NCBI GenBank assembly: GCA_022843125.1
Contig: JALHOG010000045.1
Span: 1 to 43,178 of the forward strand
Reading direction: 5' to 3'
Source: Ilumatobacteraceae bacterium
Lineage (GTDB): Bacteria > Actinomycetota > Acidimicrobiia > Acidimicrobiales > Ilumatobacteraceae
DNA length: 43,178 nucleotides
In this document: positions 27,433-35,771 of the stretch, piece by piece
Numbering within the stretch: the first letter of the stretch is position 1
Layout of the letters: each line of letters opens with the position of its first letter
The notes under the pieces: generated by a model
The model's database searches: none
What the model was told of the DNA's origin: nothing
What the model saw: the letters and a program-made list of their open reading frames with translations, nothing else
Program-made: the position numbers and the translations under genes

Positions 27433-28215
27433 ATGAGCGACGCCGGCCCCGAGTACAGCGACGAAGTCGTCGACTACCTGCAACTGTTCCGTGGCGAGGG
27501 CTTCCTCTCGCCGGGCGGGGCCGACGAGACGCGTCGGGTGCTCGACCGGGTCGAGATCGCCGGCAAGCGGGTACTCGAGGTCGGCAGCGGTCTCGGCGGC
27601 TGCTGCCTGATCATCGCCGGGGAGCGGGGCGCGGCGCAGGTGCTCGGCCTCGATGTCGAACCGGTCGTCATCGAGCGAGCCCGTCGCGCCGTCGAGGCGG
27701 CCGGGCTGAGCGACACGGTGGCGTTCCGGCTCGTCGAGCCCGGTCCGCTACCCGTCGACGACGGAGCGTTCGACGTGGTGTTCAGCAAGGACGCGATGTG
27801 CCACATCGAGGACAAGGTGGCGCTCTACGCCGAGCTCTATCGTGTCCTCGCTCCGGGTGGACGCCTCGCGATCGCCGACTGGCTGGTCGACGAGGAAGGG
27901 CCGTACTCCCCGGCGATGGAGGCGTTCATCGGCACGACTGCGCTCAGCTTCCACCTCGACAGCCTCGGCGGTATCGCGCAGCGGCTCGAGGCAGCTGGCT
28001 TCATCGACGTCGAGGTGGTCAACCGCAACGAGTGGTTCCGCGACGAGGCCCGGCGAGAAGCCGAACTGCTCGAGGGGCCCCTGCTCGCAGACGTGGAGCA
28101 GCTGCGCGGTGCCGAGGCGACGGCCCGCTCGAACGAATGCCAGTGGCAGATGATCGCCGTGCTCGACAGTGGCGAGTTCTGCCCGGCGCACGCATTCGCC
28201 CGCAAACCCGACTGA
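27433..28215 (+). CDS. SAM-dependent methyltransferase, phosphoethanolamine-methyltransferase-like
   Basis: 260-residue class I methyltransferase. Motif I is VLEVGSGLGG (47-56) with Asp74 at the end of the second strand. The N-terminal stretch with LFRGEGFLSPGG resembles the SAM-side lid of Plasmodium-type phosphoethanolamine N-methyltransferase and of glycine/sarcosine methyltransferases, which suggests a small amine as substrate. Exact substrate cannot be read from sequence. Convergent with the threonine dehydratase 17 bases downstream. Confidence 0.82.
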   Translation: MSDAGPEYSDEVVDYLQLFRGEGFLSPGGADETRRVLDRVEIAGKRVLEVGSGLGGCCLIIAGERGAAQVLGLDVEPVVIERARRAVEAAGLSDTVAFRLVEPGPLPVDDGAFDVVFSKDAMCHIEDKVALYAELYRVLAPGGRLAIADWLVDEEGPYSPAMEAFIGTTALSFHLDSLGGIAQRLEAAGFIDVEVVNRNEWFRDEARREAELLEGPLLADVEQLRGAEATARSNECQWQMIAVLDSGEFCPAHAFARKPD

Positions 28216-28228
28216 CCCGGCGACGCTA

Positions 28229-28242
28229 CGGCTCACGAGCCG
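28229..28242. terminator. short hairpin at a convergent gene junction
   Basis: CGGCTC-AC-GAGCCG, a 6-bp stem, spans the end of the threonine dehydratase gene and the 17-base gap after the methyltransferase. No T-run on either side, so any terminator role is tentative. Confidence 0.3.
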
Positions 28243-29441
28243 GCCGGGTGCTCCTCGTCGACGATGTAGCCGGCGTTGCGAGCCGCGTCGACGACTGCGA
28301 GCGCGTGGGCCCGACCGCGCACCTCGAACGAGGCGCGCACGCCCGTCTCCCGGACGTGGAGCGCAAGGCCCTCACGCACGTGCTGCACCTCCAGCAGGTT
28401 GGCGCCCGAGGTCGCGAAGATGCCGAGCAGCCCGGCGAGCCCACCGGGCCGGTCGTCGATCCGGACGAACACGGTCAACCGCCGCCCTGCCTCGGTCTCG
28501 TTGCGACGCACCAAGCCTGGCACCACACCCAAGTCGACGTTGCCGCCCGACAGCACGATGCAGGTCGAGCCGGAGGCAGCCGGCGGGACGAGCCCACCCA
28601 GCAGCGCCGCCACCCCGACGGCACCGGCCCCCTCGACGTAGAGCTTCGCCTGCTCCATCAGCAGCACCATCGCGTCGGCGATCGCGTCCTCGTCGACCGC
28701 CACGATGTCGTCGAGCCACTCCTCGACGAGCGGCCGGGTCACCTCGCCCGGCGACTTCACTGCGATGCCGTCGGCGAGGGTCGTCACCGGGCCGTCGGGC
28801 GGCGGGTGCCCGAGGTACGGCGCGCACGCCTGGGCCTGCACGCCGATCACTCGCACCGACGGCAGCTGGGACTTCACGGCGATCGCCGTGCCCGCTGCCA
28901 GCCCGCCGCCGCCGAGCGGGATGATCACGCACGCCAGATCGTCGAGGTCGTCGACGAGCTCGAGCCCCAGCGTGCCCTGCCCGGCGACGACGACCTCGTC
29001 GTCGAACGGATGGCAGAAGACCAGTCCGGCTGCGGCAGCGTGGGCGTGGGACGCGGCCATCGCCTCGGTCAGGCTCGCTCCGCCCTCGTGGACGATCGCC
29101 CCGTACCCCCGGCACGCCTCGATCTTCGAGATCGGTGCGCCGGCCGGGACGAACAGCTCGCACCGCACACCGTGGTGTCGGGCGGCGAGCGCCAGACCCT
29201 GCGCGTGATTGCCGGCGCTGCCTGCGGTGACGCCGTTGCGCGCCGCGTCGCCGAGCGAGGCGAGCTTGTTCATCCCGCCCCGGATCTTGAACGCGCCGGT
29301 GCGCTGGAGGTTCTCGGCCTTGAGCACGACGGGTGCGCCGACGCGCTCCGACAGCGCTGCGGAGGGCAGCACCGGCGTGTGCACGACCAGCGGGCGGCCG
29401 ACGTGGCGTGCGGCACGGATGGCCTTCAGATCGACGCTCAC
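28233..29441 (-). CDS. ilvA: threonine dehydratase with ACT domain
   Basis: 402-residue PLP enzyme that deaminates threonine to 2-oxobutyrate (isoleucine synthesis or catabolism). Lys52 in GAFKIRGG is the PLP lysine; SAGNHAQG binds substrate and phosphate, and a glycine-rich LGGGGLAAG loop and SGGNVD follow. The C-terminal 75 residues form an ACT domain (LTVFVRIDDRPGGLAG). The GTG start at 29441 lies seven bases from TACCGT and gives the usual length. The biosynthetic and catabolic forms are hard to separate by sequence. Confidence 0.9.
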   Translation of the reverse strand: MSVDLKAIRAARHVGRPLVVHTPVLPSAALSERVGAPVVLKAENLQRTGAFKIRGGMNKLASLGDAARNGVTAGSAGNHAQGLALAARHHGVRCELFVPAGAPISKIEACRGYGAIVHEGGASLTEAMAASHAHAAAAGLVFCHPFDDEVVVAGQGTLGLELVDDLDDLACVIIPLGGGGLAAGTAIAVKSQLPSVRVIGVQAQACAPYLGHPPPDGPVTTLADGIAVKSPGEVTRPLVEEWLDDIVAVDEDAIADAMVLLMEQAKLYVEGAGAVGVAALLGGLVPPAASGSTCIVLSGGNVDLGVVPGLVRRNETEAGRRLTVFVRIDDRPGGLAGLLGIFATSGANLLEVQHVREGLALHVRETGVRASFEVRGRAHALAVVDAARNAGYIVDEEHPAGS

Positions 29442-29448
29442 GATTCGG

Positions 29449-29454
29449 ACGGTA
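29449..29454 (-). promoter_or_regulatory. -10 box (TACCGT) of the threonine dehydratase gene
   Basis: TACCGT on the minus strand, seven bases before the GTG start, supporting that start over an upstream ATG. Confidence 0.5.
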
Positions 29455-29497
29455 GTGGCTGGGCGCGGCGGGCGGCGGCGGTGACGCATCGAGCAGC

Positions 29498-29503
29498 TAC
29501 CGT
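29498..29503 (+). promoter_or_regulatory. -10 box (TACCGT) of the dioxygenase gene at 29512
   Basis: TACCGT eight bases before the ATG; a leaderless transcript is predicted. Confidence 0.5.
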
Positions 29504-29511
29504 CGGCGCGC

Positions 29512-30534
29512 ATGACGTTCGCCGTCCCGACCGTCGATCTGGATCCGTGGTGGGAAGGCGACGCGGCATCGCGCCGCTCGGTCGCCGCCTCCTTCGACGC
29601 AGCCGCCGGCGAGTTCGGCTTCGCCCAGATCGTCGGTCACCGCATCCCCGACCAGATCATCGCCGACATGGTCGTTGCGAGCGATGCGTTCTTCGCCCTG
29701 CCGCTCGACCGCAAGCTCGCGGCCCGTCCGGCCGACCTCACCGTCAATCGCGGGTACGCGGCCTCGGGTACCGAGGCGCTGTCGTACAGCATCGGCGACG
29801 CAGCTCCGCCCGACCTGTTCGAGGCGTTCAACATCGGTGAGGACGCCGTCGACGAGAACGATCCGTTCTACGCCGCCGAGCGGCATCGGCTGTTCGCTCC
29901 GAACATCTGGCCCGACGATCCGACGCAACTGCGCCCTGCGCTCGTCGGCTACTTCGCCGAGGCGCGCCGAGTCGCCCTGGCACTCACCGATGTGTTCGCC
30001 ATCGCGCTGGGCCTCGACGAGCACTGGTTCCGACCGTTCGTCGAGCGCTCGACCACGACGATGCGCACGATCAACTACGAGCGCCGGAGCGGCGAACCCG
30101 ACCCGCTGCCCGACCAGCAGCGGATGGGCGCCCACACCGACTACGGCGTGGTCACCGTGCTGTGGGCCGACCCCACCCCGGGTCTCGAGATCCTCGGCAC
30201 CGACGGCGAATGGCACGGCGTCGTTCCCGCCGCCGGCGCGCTCCTCGTCAACCTGGGTGATCTCACGGCGGAGTGGACCAACGACCGATGGCGATCAACG
30301 CTGCACCGGGTGGTCCCTCCGCGCACAGCCGGCCCGGTGCGGCGGCGGAGCACGGCGTTCTTCTTCGACGGCAACTGGGACGCTCGCATCGAATGCGTCC
30401 CCACGTGCACCGACGCCGAGCACCCACCGAAGTATCAACCGGTGACAGCGGGCGAGCACCTGATGGCGAAGCTGATGGGTCCGCGCACGCTGACCGCCAG
30501 CGACGCCCTCGACACCGCCGCCGACCGCCGCTGA
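29512..30534 (+). CDS. second isopenicillin-N-synthase-like 2-oxoglutarate dioxygenase
   Basis: 340 residues, same superfamily as the protein at 26533-27375 but longer and clearly different. It has the N-terminal DIOX_N-like region with FGFAQIVGH, iron ligands His208 and Asp210 in [12 protein letters not shown] and His265 in STLHRVVPP, and the R-x-S motif near RRRSTAFFF (278-285). Closest in layout to bacterial IPNS-like oxygenases of unknown substrate. Divergent from the threonine dehydratase. Followed by a 78-base gap that holds the promoter of the second complex I operon. Confidence 0.88.
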   Translation: MTFAVPTVDLDPWWEGDAASRRSVAASFDAAAGEFGFAQIVGHRIPDQIIADMVVASDAFFALPLDRKLAARPADLTVNRGYAASGTEALSYSIGDAAPPDLFEAFNIGEDAVDENDPFYAAERHRLFAPNIWPDDPTQLRPALVGYFAEARRVALALTDVFAIALGLDEHWFRPFVERSTTTMRTINYERRSGEPDPLPDQQRMGAHTDYGVVTVLWADPTPGLEILGTDGEWHGVVPAAGALLVNLGDLTAEWTNDRWRSTLHRVVPPRTAGPVRRRSTAFFFDGNWDARIECVPTCTDAEHPPKYQPVTAGEHLMAKLMGPRTLTASDALDTAADRR

Positions 30535-30597
30535 GGCGCCGCGACCAACTGGGTTCTCCGACGCGCGAGAGTTTGGGTTGGGCTCGGCGGCCCCTGG

Positions 30598-30603
30598 TAG
30601 CCT
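30598..30603 (+). promoter_or_regulatory. -10 box (TAGCCT) of the second nuo operon
   Basis: TAGCCT nine bases before the nuoA2 ATG, with TTGGGT at 30573-30578 as a possible -35 (19-base spacer). The 78-base gap 30535-30612 holds nothing else recognisable. Confidence 0.5.
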
Positions 30604-30612
30604 CGCTTCCCG

Positions 30613-30978
30613 ATGTCGCTGTTCCTGCGCGATTACCTCACCATCGTCTGGTTCGGCCTTGCCGCGGTCCTGCTCGCAGGTCTGCTGCTGGGCCTCGCTG
30701 CCGTTGTCCGGCCGTCCAAGCCCAACAAAGACAAGCTGATGGCGTACGAATCGGGCGTCGACCCGGTCGGTCACGGCTGGTCACAGAGCCAGGTCCGGTA
30801 CTACGTGTTCGCCCTCCTCTTCGTCATCTTCGACGTCGAGGCGGTCTTCATCTTTCCGTGGGCGACATCCGTCGAGCGCTACGGGTGGTTCGGTGTCGTG
30901 ACGATGCTGATCTTCATCGTGCTCCTGCTCGACGGTCTCGTCTACGCATGGAAGCGGGGTCTGCTCCGATGGGTCTAG
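30613..30978 (+). CDS. nuoA: complex I subunit A (set 2)
   Basis: 121-residue NuoA with three membrane segments and the conserved acidic pair in [13 protein letters not shown]. The YESG stretch stands where set 1 has YECG, so the cysteine is missing. It is the first gene of the headless operon, and its 3' end overlaps nuoB2 by 10 bases. Confidence 0.93.
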   Translation: MSLFLRDYLTIVWFGLAAVLLAGLLLGLAAVVRPSKPNKDKLMAYESGVDPVGHGWSQSQVRYYVFALLFVIFDVEAVFIFPWATSVERYGWFGVVTMLIFIVLLLDGLVYAWKRGLLRWV

Positions 30979-31535
30979 TCGACCGTGGGCGGATGCCGAT
31001 CCCGCTCACCAAGCTGTTCAACATCGGCCGTTCGTACTCCATGTGGGTGTACCAGTGGGGCCTCGCGTGCTGCGCGATCGAGATGGGCGCCGCATTCGGC
31101 TCGCCCCGCTACGACGTGATGCGCCTCGGTGTCATCCCGCTGCCGGCCAGCCCGCGTCAGGCTGATCTCGTCGTCGTCTCGGGCACCGTGACCGACAAGA
31201 TGGCGCCCGCCGTCAGGCGTCTGTACGAGCAGATGCCGGAGCCGAAGTACGTGATCTCGATGGGTTCGTGCGCCAACTGCGGCGGCCCCTACTGGGACTC
31301 GTACTCCGTCACCAAGGGCGTCGACCAGATCATCCCGGTCGACGTCTACGTGCCCGGCTGCCCGCCCCGGCCCGAGGCGCTGCTCGAGGGCATCGTGCTG
31401 CTCCAGCAGCGCATCAAGAACGAGGACATGGGCGCCAAGTGGCGCAACGAGGAGTACACCTCGCTCCAGAAGACCGCCGCCCGTGCCGCAGCCGCCGAGC
31501 AGCCCATCGTGGTGGGGGGTGGCCCGATTGAGTGA
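30969..31535 (+). CDS. nuoB: complex I subunit B (set 2)
   Basis: 188 residues. The N2 cluster ligands are intact: C34, C35, C101 and C131; an extra C104 sits in CANCGG. The channel loop reads [13 protein letters not shown] where set 1 and E. coli have RASPRQ, so the Arg is replaced by Pro59. As N2 delivers electrons to quinone next to this loop, the change fits the altered quinone site of NuoD2. The ATG at 30969 overlaps nuoA2. Confidence 0.94.
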   Translation: MGLVDRGRMPIPLTKLFNIGRSYSMWVYQWGLACCAIEMGAAFGSPRYDVMRLGVIPLPASPRQADLVVVSGTVTDKMAPAVRRLYEQMPEPKYVISMGSCANCGGPYWDSYSVTKGVDQIIPVDVYVPGCPPRPEALLEGIVLLQQRIKNEDMGAKWRNEEYTSLQKTAARAAAAEQPIVVGGGPIE

Positions 31536-32199
31536 CACCTCCACCGACACGGAGACCCCGGCGCTCCCGGGTGACGGCCTGCGCGAGGGCATCGTCGACA
31601 CGCTGCGCCGCGACCTCGGCGAGCAGCTGATCGACACCTACCTGCTCCCCCAGAAGGACCTGTGGGTCCGCGTCGCCAGCGAGGCGTGGGCGATCACCGG
31701 CCGCTCGCTCAAGCTGCAGGGCTTCGACTACTTCTGCTTCCTCTCGGCGATCGACTGGATGCCGTCGCCGTTCGGCAAGGGCGAGGACGACCCGTCGGCC
31801 CCGCCGGCCGAACCCGATCCCGAGGCCGGGGCGATCAAGCAGGGCTACACCGGCGGCGACACCCGCTTCCAGTTGTTCGCCCGTGTCACCGACCTGAAGC
31901 GCCACGTGTCGGTCACGATCAAGGCCGACGTCCCCGAGTCGCTCACGATGCCCACCTGGATCCCGTCGTACGCCGGTGCCAACTGGCACGAGCGCGAGAC
32001 CCACGAGATGTTCGGCATCCTGTTCGACGGCCATCCCGACCTGCGCAACCTCTACCTGCCGGGCGCGTTCGAGGGGTTCCCGCTCCGCAAGGACTTCCCC
32101 CTGCTGTCGCGCATGGTGAAGCCGTGGCCGGGCATCGTCGACGTCGAGCCGATGCCTGCCAACGACGACGAGACCCCGGCAGAGGGAGGCGAGTCATGA
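31528..32199 (+). CDS. nuoC: complex I subunit C (set 2)
   Basis: The 30-kDa-type subunit, 223 residues if TTG 31528 is the start (LSDTST), overlapping nuoB2 by 8 bases; GTG 31519 is an alternative. The hallmark [18 protein letters not shown] and FPLRKDFPL are intact. Against NuoC1 it has an N-terminal extension and an acidic, proline-rich insert around [19 protein letters not shown] overlap with nuoD2. Confidence 0.92.
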   Translation: MSDTSTDTETPALPGDGLREGIVDTLRRDLGEQLIDTYLLPQKDLWVRVASEAWAITGRSLKLQGFDYFCFLSAIDWMPSPFGKGEDDPSAPPAEPDPEAGAIKQGYTGGDTRFQLFARVTDLKRHVSVTIKADVPESLTMPTWIPSYAGANWHERETHEMFGILFDGHPDLRNLYLPGAFEGFPLRKDFPLLSRMVKPWPGIVDVEPMPANDDETPAEGGES

Positions 32200-33368
32200 C
32201 GATGCTCAACGAGCGTCAGCAGCTCAGCTACATCGCAGCCCAGGCCGCCGACGCTCGCCTCAACGTCGAGCTCGAGACCGAGGGCATGACCCTCAACATC
32301 GGGCCACAGCACCCCGCGACCCACGGCACGCTGCGCATCATCGCCCGCCTCGACGGCGAGCAGGTGATCTGGGCCGAGCCGGTGGCCGGCTACATGCACC
32401 GCGGATACGAGAAGCTCACCGAGGTCCGCACGTTCCCGCAGGTCACCACCCTGATCAACCGGATCGATTGGCTGGGCAGCTTCGCCAACGAGGTGCCGTT
32501 CATCCTCGCCGCCGAGCAGCTGATGGACATCGAGGCGCCGCCGCGCGCCCAGTACATCCGCACGATCATGTTCGAGCTGTCGCGCATCGCGAACGTCAGC
32601 CTGTTCCTCGGCGACCTCGGGGTGCAGCTCGGTGCGATCACGCCGGTGTTCATGGCCTTCCGCGACCGCGAGTACGTCCTCAACCTGATCGAGGGCGCCA
32701 CCGGTGGCCGTTTCCACCCCAACTTCGACCGCATCGGCGGCCTCAAGGACGATCTGCCCAAGGGCTGGATCGACGAGACCAAGCAGGTGATGAAGAAGCT
32801 GCGGCAGTTCTGCGACGAGATCGAAGACCTGCTGTTCGGCAACGAGATCTTCCAGTCGCGCACCCGCGGCGTCGGCATCATCCCGGCCGACATCGCGAAG
32901 TCGTACGGCATGTCGGGCGCCAACCTGCGCGCCTCGGGCGTCGACTGGGACCTCCGCCGCGACCAGAGCCTCCCGATGGCCTGGGACAAGGCCGACTTCA
33001 AGGTCTGGACCCACCCCGATGGCGACTCGTGGGCGCGTTGCTGGGTGCGTCTCCAGGAGACCCGCGAGGCCACCAAGATCGTCGACCAGCTGGTCGACTC
33101 GATCCCGTCCGGGCCCGTCATGGCGAAGGTGCCGCGCATCATCAAGGTGCCCGAGGGCGAGGCCTGGGTCTCCACCGAGAACCCGCTCGGCGAGATGGGT
33201 TACTACGTGGTGAGCAAGGGTGATCTCGGCCCGTTCCGGGTGAAGATCCGCTCGGCCAGCTTCAACAACATCTCGATCACGCCGTGGGTGCTCAAGGGCG
33301 TGTACGTGCCCGACATCATCACGATCCTGGCGTCGCTCTACTTCATCCTCGGAGACATCGACCGGTGA
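32196..33368 (+). CDS. nuoD: complex I subunit D (set 2), altered quinone-site residues
   Basis: 390-residue 49-kDa-type subunit. His43 in GPQHPATHG (human NDUFS2 His59) is kept. The quinone-binding Tyr is Trp92 in RIDWLGS (TGG at 32469-32471). The Asp of D-L/V-G-A-M-T is Gln144 in GVQLGAITP (CAG at 32625-32627). Arg69 in GYMHRGYEK corresponds to the arginine methylated in mitochondria and is Thr in NuoD1. The overall fold signatures and the C-terminal DIDR are normal. So the protein looks folded and conserved but unlikely to bind quinone in the standard way; this is inference from known family residues. ATGA start overlap, GTGA end overlap. Confidence 0.94.
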   Translation: MTMLNERQQLSYIAAQAADARLNVELETEGMTLNIGPQHPATHGTLRIIARLDGEQVIWAEPVAGYMHRGYEKLTEVRTFPQVTTLINRIDWLGSFANEVPFILAAEQLMDIEAPPRAQYIRTIMFELSRIANVSLFLGDLGVQLGAITPVFMAFRDREYVLNLIEGATGGRFHPNFDRIGGLKDDLPKGWIDETKQVMKKLRQFCDEIEDLLFGNEIFQSRTRGVGIIPADIAKSYGMSGANLRASGVDWDLRRDQSLPMAWDKADFKVWTHPDGDSWARCWVRLQETREATKIVDQLVDSIPSGPVMAKVPRIIKVPEGEAWVSTENPLGEMGYYVVSKGDLGPFRVKIRSASFNNISITPWVLKGVYVPDIITILASLYFILGDIDR

Positions 33369-34417
33369 GCACCCTGGCTTTCGAGATTCCCTACTGGGGG
33401 CAGTCGCTGCTGCGCGTGCTGGGCGGCATCGTCGCGGTGCTGCTGCCGGCGGGCACCATCGTCTACGTCTTCCTGTTCAAGATGATGTCGTTCATGCAGA
33501 GCCGCCTCGGCCCGATGGAGGCCGGCCCGTACGGGTCGATGCAGCTGCTGGCCGAGGTCGGCAAGTGGATGCAGAAGGAAGACCTGATCCCCGAGAACGC
33601 CGACGCGAAGATCTACAAGATCGCGCCGGTCATCGTGCTGCTGTCGACCTTCCTGCTCGTCGTCGTGGTGCCGTTCGGGCCCGACGCCTGGTTCACCAAC
33701 TTCCAGGCCGGCGTGTTCTACGCGCTGGCGATCGGCTCGGTGTCGGTGATCGGCATCCTGGTCGCCGGCTGGTCGAGCGCCAACAAGTACTCGCTGCTCG
33801 GCGGCCTGCGCGCCGCCGGCCAGCTGATCGCCTACGAGCTCCCGATGGTCCTCGCGGTGGTCGGCGTCGTGATCCAAGCCGGGTCGATGAACCTGCAGCA
33901 GATCGTCGTCGCCCAGAACACCTTCGAGATCTTCGGCTGGAACGGTCTCGGCATGCCGTTCGTGGTGACCCAGTTCGTCGGCTTCCTGATCTTCATGATC
34001 GCGGTGCAGGCCGAGCTCACCCAGGCGCCGTTCGACATGCCGATCGCCGAGTCCGAGCTGGTGTCCGGCTACATGACCGAGTACTCGGGCTTCCGATTCC
34101 TGATCTTCTTCATCGGCGAGTTCGCGACCGCCGGCGTGTTCGCGTTCATCGCCTCGGTGCTGTTCCTCGGCGGCTGGGGCATCCCGTTCAGCTGGTTCGG
34201 CTGGGAGACCGTCGACGACGTCGACGACTGGATGAACATCGCCGGCCCGGGGATCATGTTCGCCAAGATGATGCTGCTCGTCGGCATCATCATGTGGGTC
34301 CGCTTCAGCTACCCGCGGTTCCGCGAAGATCAGCTCCAGCGCTTCGCCTGGAAGGTGCTGATCCCGATCTCGCTCCTCAACATCGCTGTCACGGCCATCC
34401 TGAAGGTCGCGTTCTGA
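33365..34417 (+). CDS. nuoH: complex I subunit H (set 2), divergent quinone-entry motifs
   Basis: ND1-type subunit, 350 residues. The first-loop ERK of canonical NuoH (human ND1 E24/R25) is LFK (37-39). GPNxxGP is GPMEAGP. In the acidic loop [12 protein letters not shown], Ile227 takes the place of the first Glu of PEAExEL. NRAPFD is TQAPFD. Eight membrane segments are otherwise recognisable, including the conserved HTEYSG-like YMTEYSG. The GTG start overlaps the nuoD2 stop. The last 17 bases are duplicated just downstream, creating a mini-ORF. Confidence 0.93.
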   Translation: MSTLAFEIPYWGQSLLRVLGGIVAVLLPAGTIVYVFLFKMMSFMQSRLGPMEAGPYGSMQLLAEVGKWMQKEDLIPENADAKIYKIAPVIVLLSTFLLVVVVPFGPDAWFTNFQAGVFYALAIGSVSVIGILVAGWSSANKYSLLGGLRAAGQLIAYELPMVLAVVGVVIQAGSMNLQQIVVAQNTFEIFGWNGLGMPFVVTQFVGFLIFMIAVQAELTQAPFDMPIAESELVSGYMTEYSGFRFLIFFIGEFATAGVFAFIASVLFLGGWGIPFSWFGWETVDDVDDWMNIAGPGIMFAKMMLLVGIIMWVRFSYPRFREDQLQRFAWKVLIPISLLNIAVTAILKVAF

Positions 34418-34434
34418 TGAAGGTCGTGTTCTGA
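34401..34434 (+). repeat. 17-bp tandem duplication at the nuoH2-nuoI2 junction
   Basis: TGAAGGTCGCGTTCTGA (34401-34417) is followed directly by TGAAGGTCGTGTTCTGA (34418-34434), one mismatch. The first copy ends nuoH2, the second makes the mini-ORF MKVVF, a near copy of the nuoH2 C-terminus. Confidence 0.95.
34417..34434 (+). CDS. 5-codon mini-ORF bridging nuoH2 and nuoI2
   Basis: MKVVF with TGATG overlaps at both ends, produced by the 17-bp tandem duplication. It preserves stop-start coupling between nuoH2 and nuoI2 although the duplication is not a multiple of three. Likely a by-product or coupling device rather than a functional peptide. Confidence 0.35.
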
Positions 34435-34925
34435 TGCCAGCCAAGCCGAAGGTTCCGGGCCTCATCAAGGGCCTCGGTGTCACCATGGGCACGATGTTCC
34501 GCACCGTCAAGGACGGCGCGAACACGGTCCAGTACCCGCACGAGAAGGAGACGCCGCCGATCCGCGCACGCGGCGTCATCGCCCTCCGCGAAGACAACTG
34601 CACCGCCTGCATGCTGTGCGCGCGGTCGTGTCCCGACTGGTGCATCTACATCGAGGGGCACAAGCAGCTCGCACCGCCGCGTCGCGCCGGCGGCAAGCCG
34701 CGGCAGGTCAATCATCTCGACCGCTTCGACATCGACTACGCGCTGTGCATGTACTGCGGCATCTGCGTCGAGGTGTGCCCGTTCGACGCACTCTTCTGGA
34801 GCCCGGAGTACGAGTACTCCGAGCCTCGCATCGCCGACCTCCTGCACGACAAGACCAAGCTCGGTGAGTGGATGGAGACGGTGCCCGAGGCGCCCGAGCT
34901 CGAAGCCGGAGCCGCCAAGAAATGA
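34434..34925 (+). CDS. nuoI: complex I subunit I (set 2)
   Basis: 163 residues with two [4Fe-4S] clusters: C56, C59, C62, C66 and C105, C108, C111, C115. Shorter than NuoI1 because it lacks the long C-terminal extension. In a complex without NuoEFG, this subunit and NuoB2 hold all the Fe-S clusters, so electrons must enter near it, as ferredoxin does in photosynthetic NDH-1 (known precedent; partner here unknown). TGATG start, ATGA end overlap. Confidence 0.94.
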   Translation: MPAKPKVPGLIKGLGVTMGTMFRTVKDGANTVQYPHEKETPPIRARGVIALREDNCTACMLCARSCPDWCIYIEGHKQLAPPRRAGGKPRQVNHLDRFDIDYALCMYCGICVEVCPFDALFWSPEYEYSEPRIADLLHDKTKLGEWMETVPEAPELEAGAAKK

Positions 34926-35467
34926 GCGCCGCCCTCCTGTCGTCCACGCTCGGGGCTGACGTCAACGTCGCCCAGAACGTCGCGTTCTACATCATCGCCG
35001 CAGTGATGGTCTGGGGTGCCATTCGCGTCGTCACCACCAACAACGTCGTGCACGGGGCGCTCTGGCTCGTCGTCGTGCTCGGCGGGATCGCGGCCCAGTA
35101 CATCCTCGCAGCGGCCGAGTTCGTCGCCGTCTCGCAGGTGCTCGTCTACATCGGCGCCGTCATGGTGCTGTTCCTGTTCGGCATCATGCTCACTCGGGCC
35201 ACGATCGGTTCCGACACCGACCTCAACAACAAGGGCTGGGGGATCGGCATCCCCGTAGCGGCCGCGATGCTCGGTGTGCTCGGCTACGTCGTGCTCGACT
35301 ACGTCGGCGACGACGTGCTCGTCGACCAGGACGAAGCCCGCATCGCGATCACCACCCAGTCGATCAGCGATGGCTACCTCGGCGACTACCTCGTCCCGTT
35401 CATCGCACTCTCCTTCGTCCTCCTCGCTGCCGCCATCGGCGCGATCGTCCTCGCCCGGAAGGACTGA
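34922..35467 (+). CDS. nuoJ: complex I subunit J (set 2)
   Basis: 181-residue ND6-type subunit with about five membrane segments. The conserved helix [20 protein letters not shown] is present with its Tyr. ATGA overlap with nuoI2, three bases before nuoK2. Confidence 0.92.
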   Translation: MSAALLSSTLGADVNVAQNVAFYIIAAVMVWGAIRVVTTNNVVHGALWLVVVLGGIAAQYILAAAEFVAVSQVLVYIGAVMVLFLFGIMLTRATIGSDTDLNNKGWGIGIPVAAAMLGVLGYVVLDYVGDDVLVDQDEARIAITTQSISDGYLGDYLVPFIALSFVLLAAAIGAIVLARKD

Positions 35468-35470
35468 CGC

Positions 35471-35770
35471 ATGTACGCAGCGAACTTCCTCCTCCTCAGC
35501 GCGGTCCTGTTCTCCATCGGCGTCTTCGGTGTCATCGCGCGGCGCAACGCGGTGATGGTGCTGATGTCGATCGAGCTGATCCTCAACTCGGTCAACCTCA
35601 ACCTGATCGCATTCGCGTTGATGAACGACAACGTCGACGGGCACATCTTCGCCCTGTTCGTCATCGCCGTGGCGGCCGCCGAGGTCGGCGTGGGCCTGGC
35701 GATGGTGCTGATGATCTACCGCAACCGGCGCTCGATCGCGTTGGACGAACTCTCTGAGATGAAGGGCTGA
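35471..35770 (+). CDS. nuoK: complex I subunit K (set 2)
   Basis: 99-residue ND4L-type subunit with three membrane segments. Both channel glutamates are retained (MSIELILNSVNL and AAAEVGVGLAM), so the membrane arm looks able to pump. Confidence 0.94.
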   Translation: MYAANFLLLSAVLFSIGVFGVIARRNAVMVLMSIELILNSVNLNLIAFALMNDNVDGHIFALFVIAVAAAEVGVGLAMVLMIYRNRRSIALDELSEMKG

Positions 35771-35771
35771 C

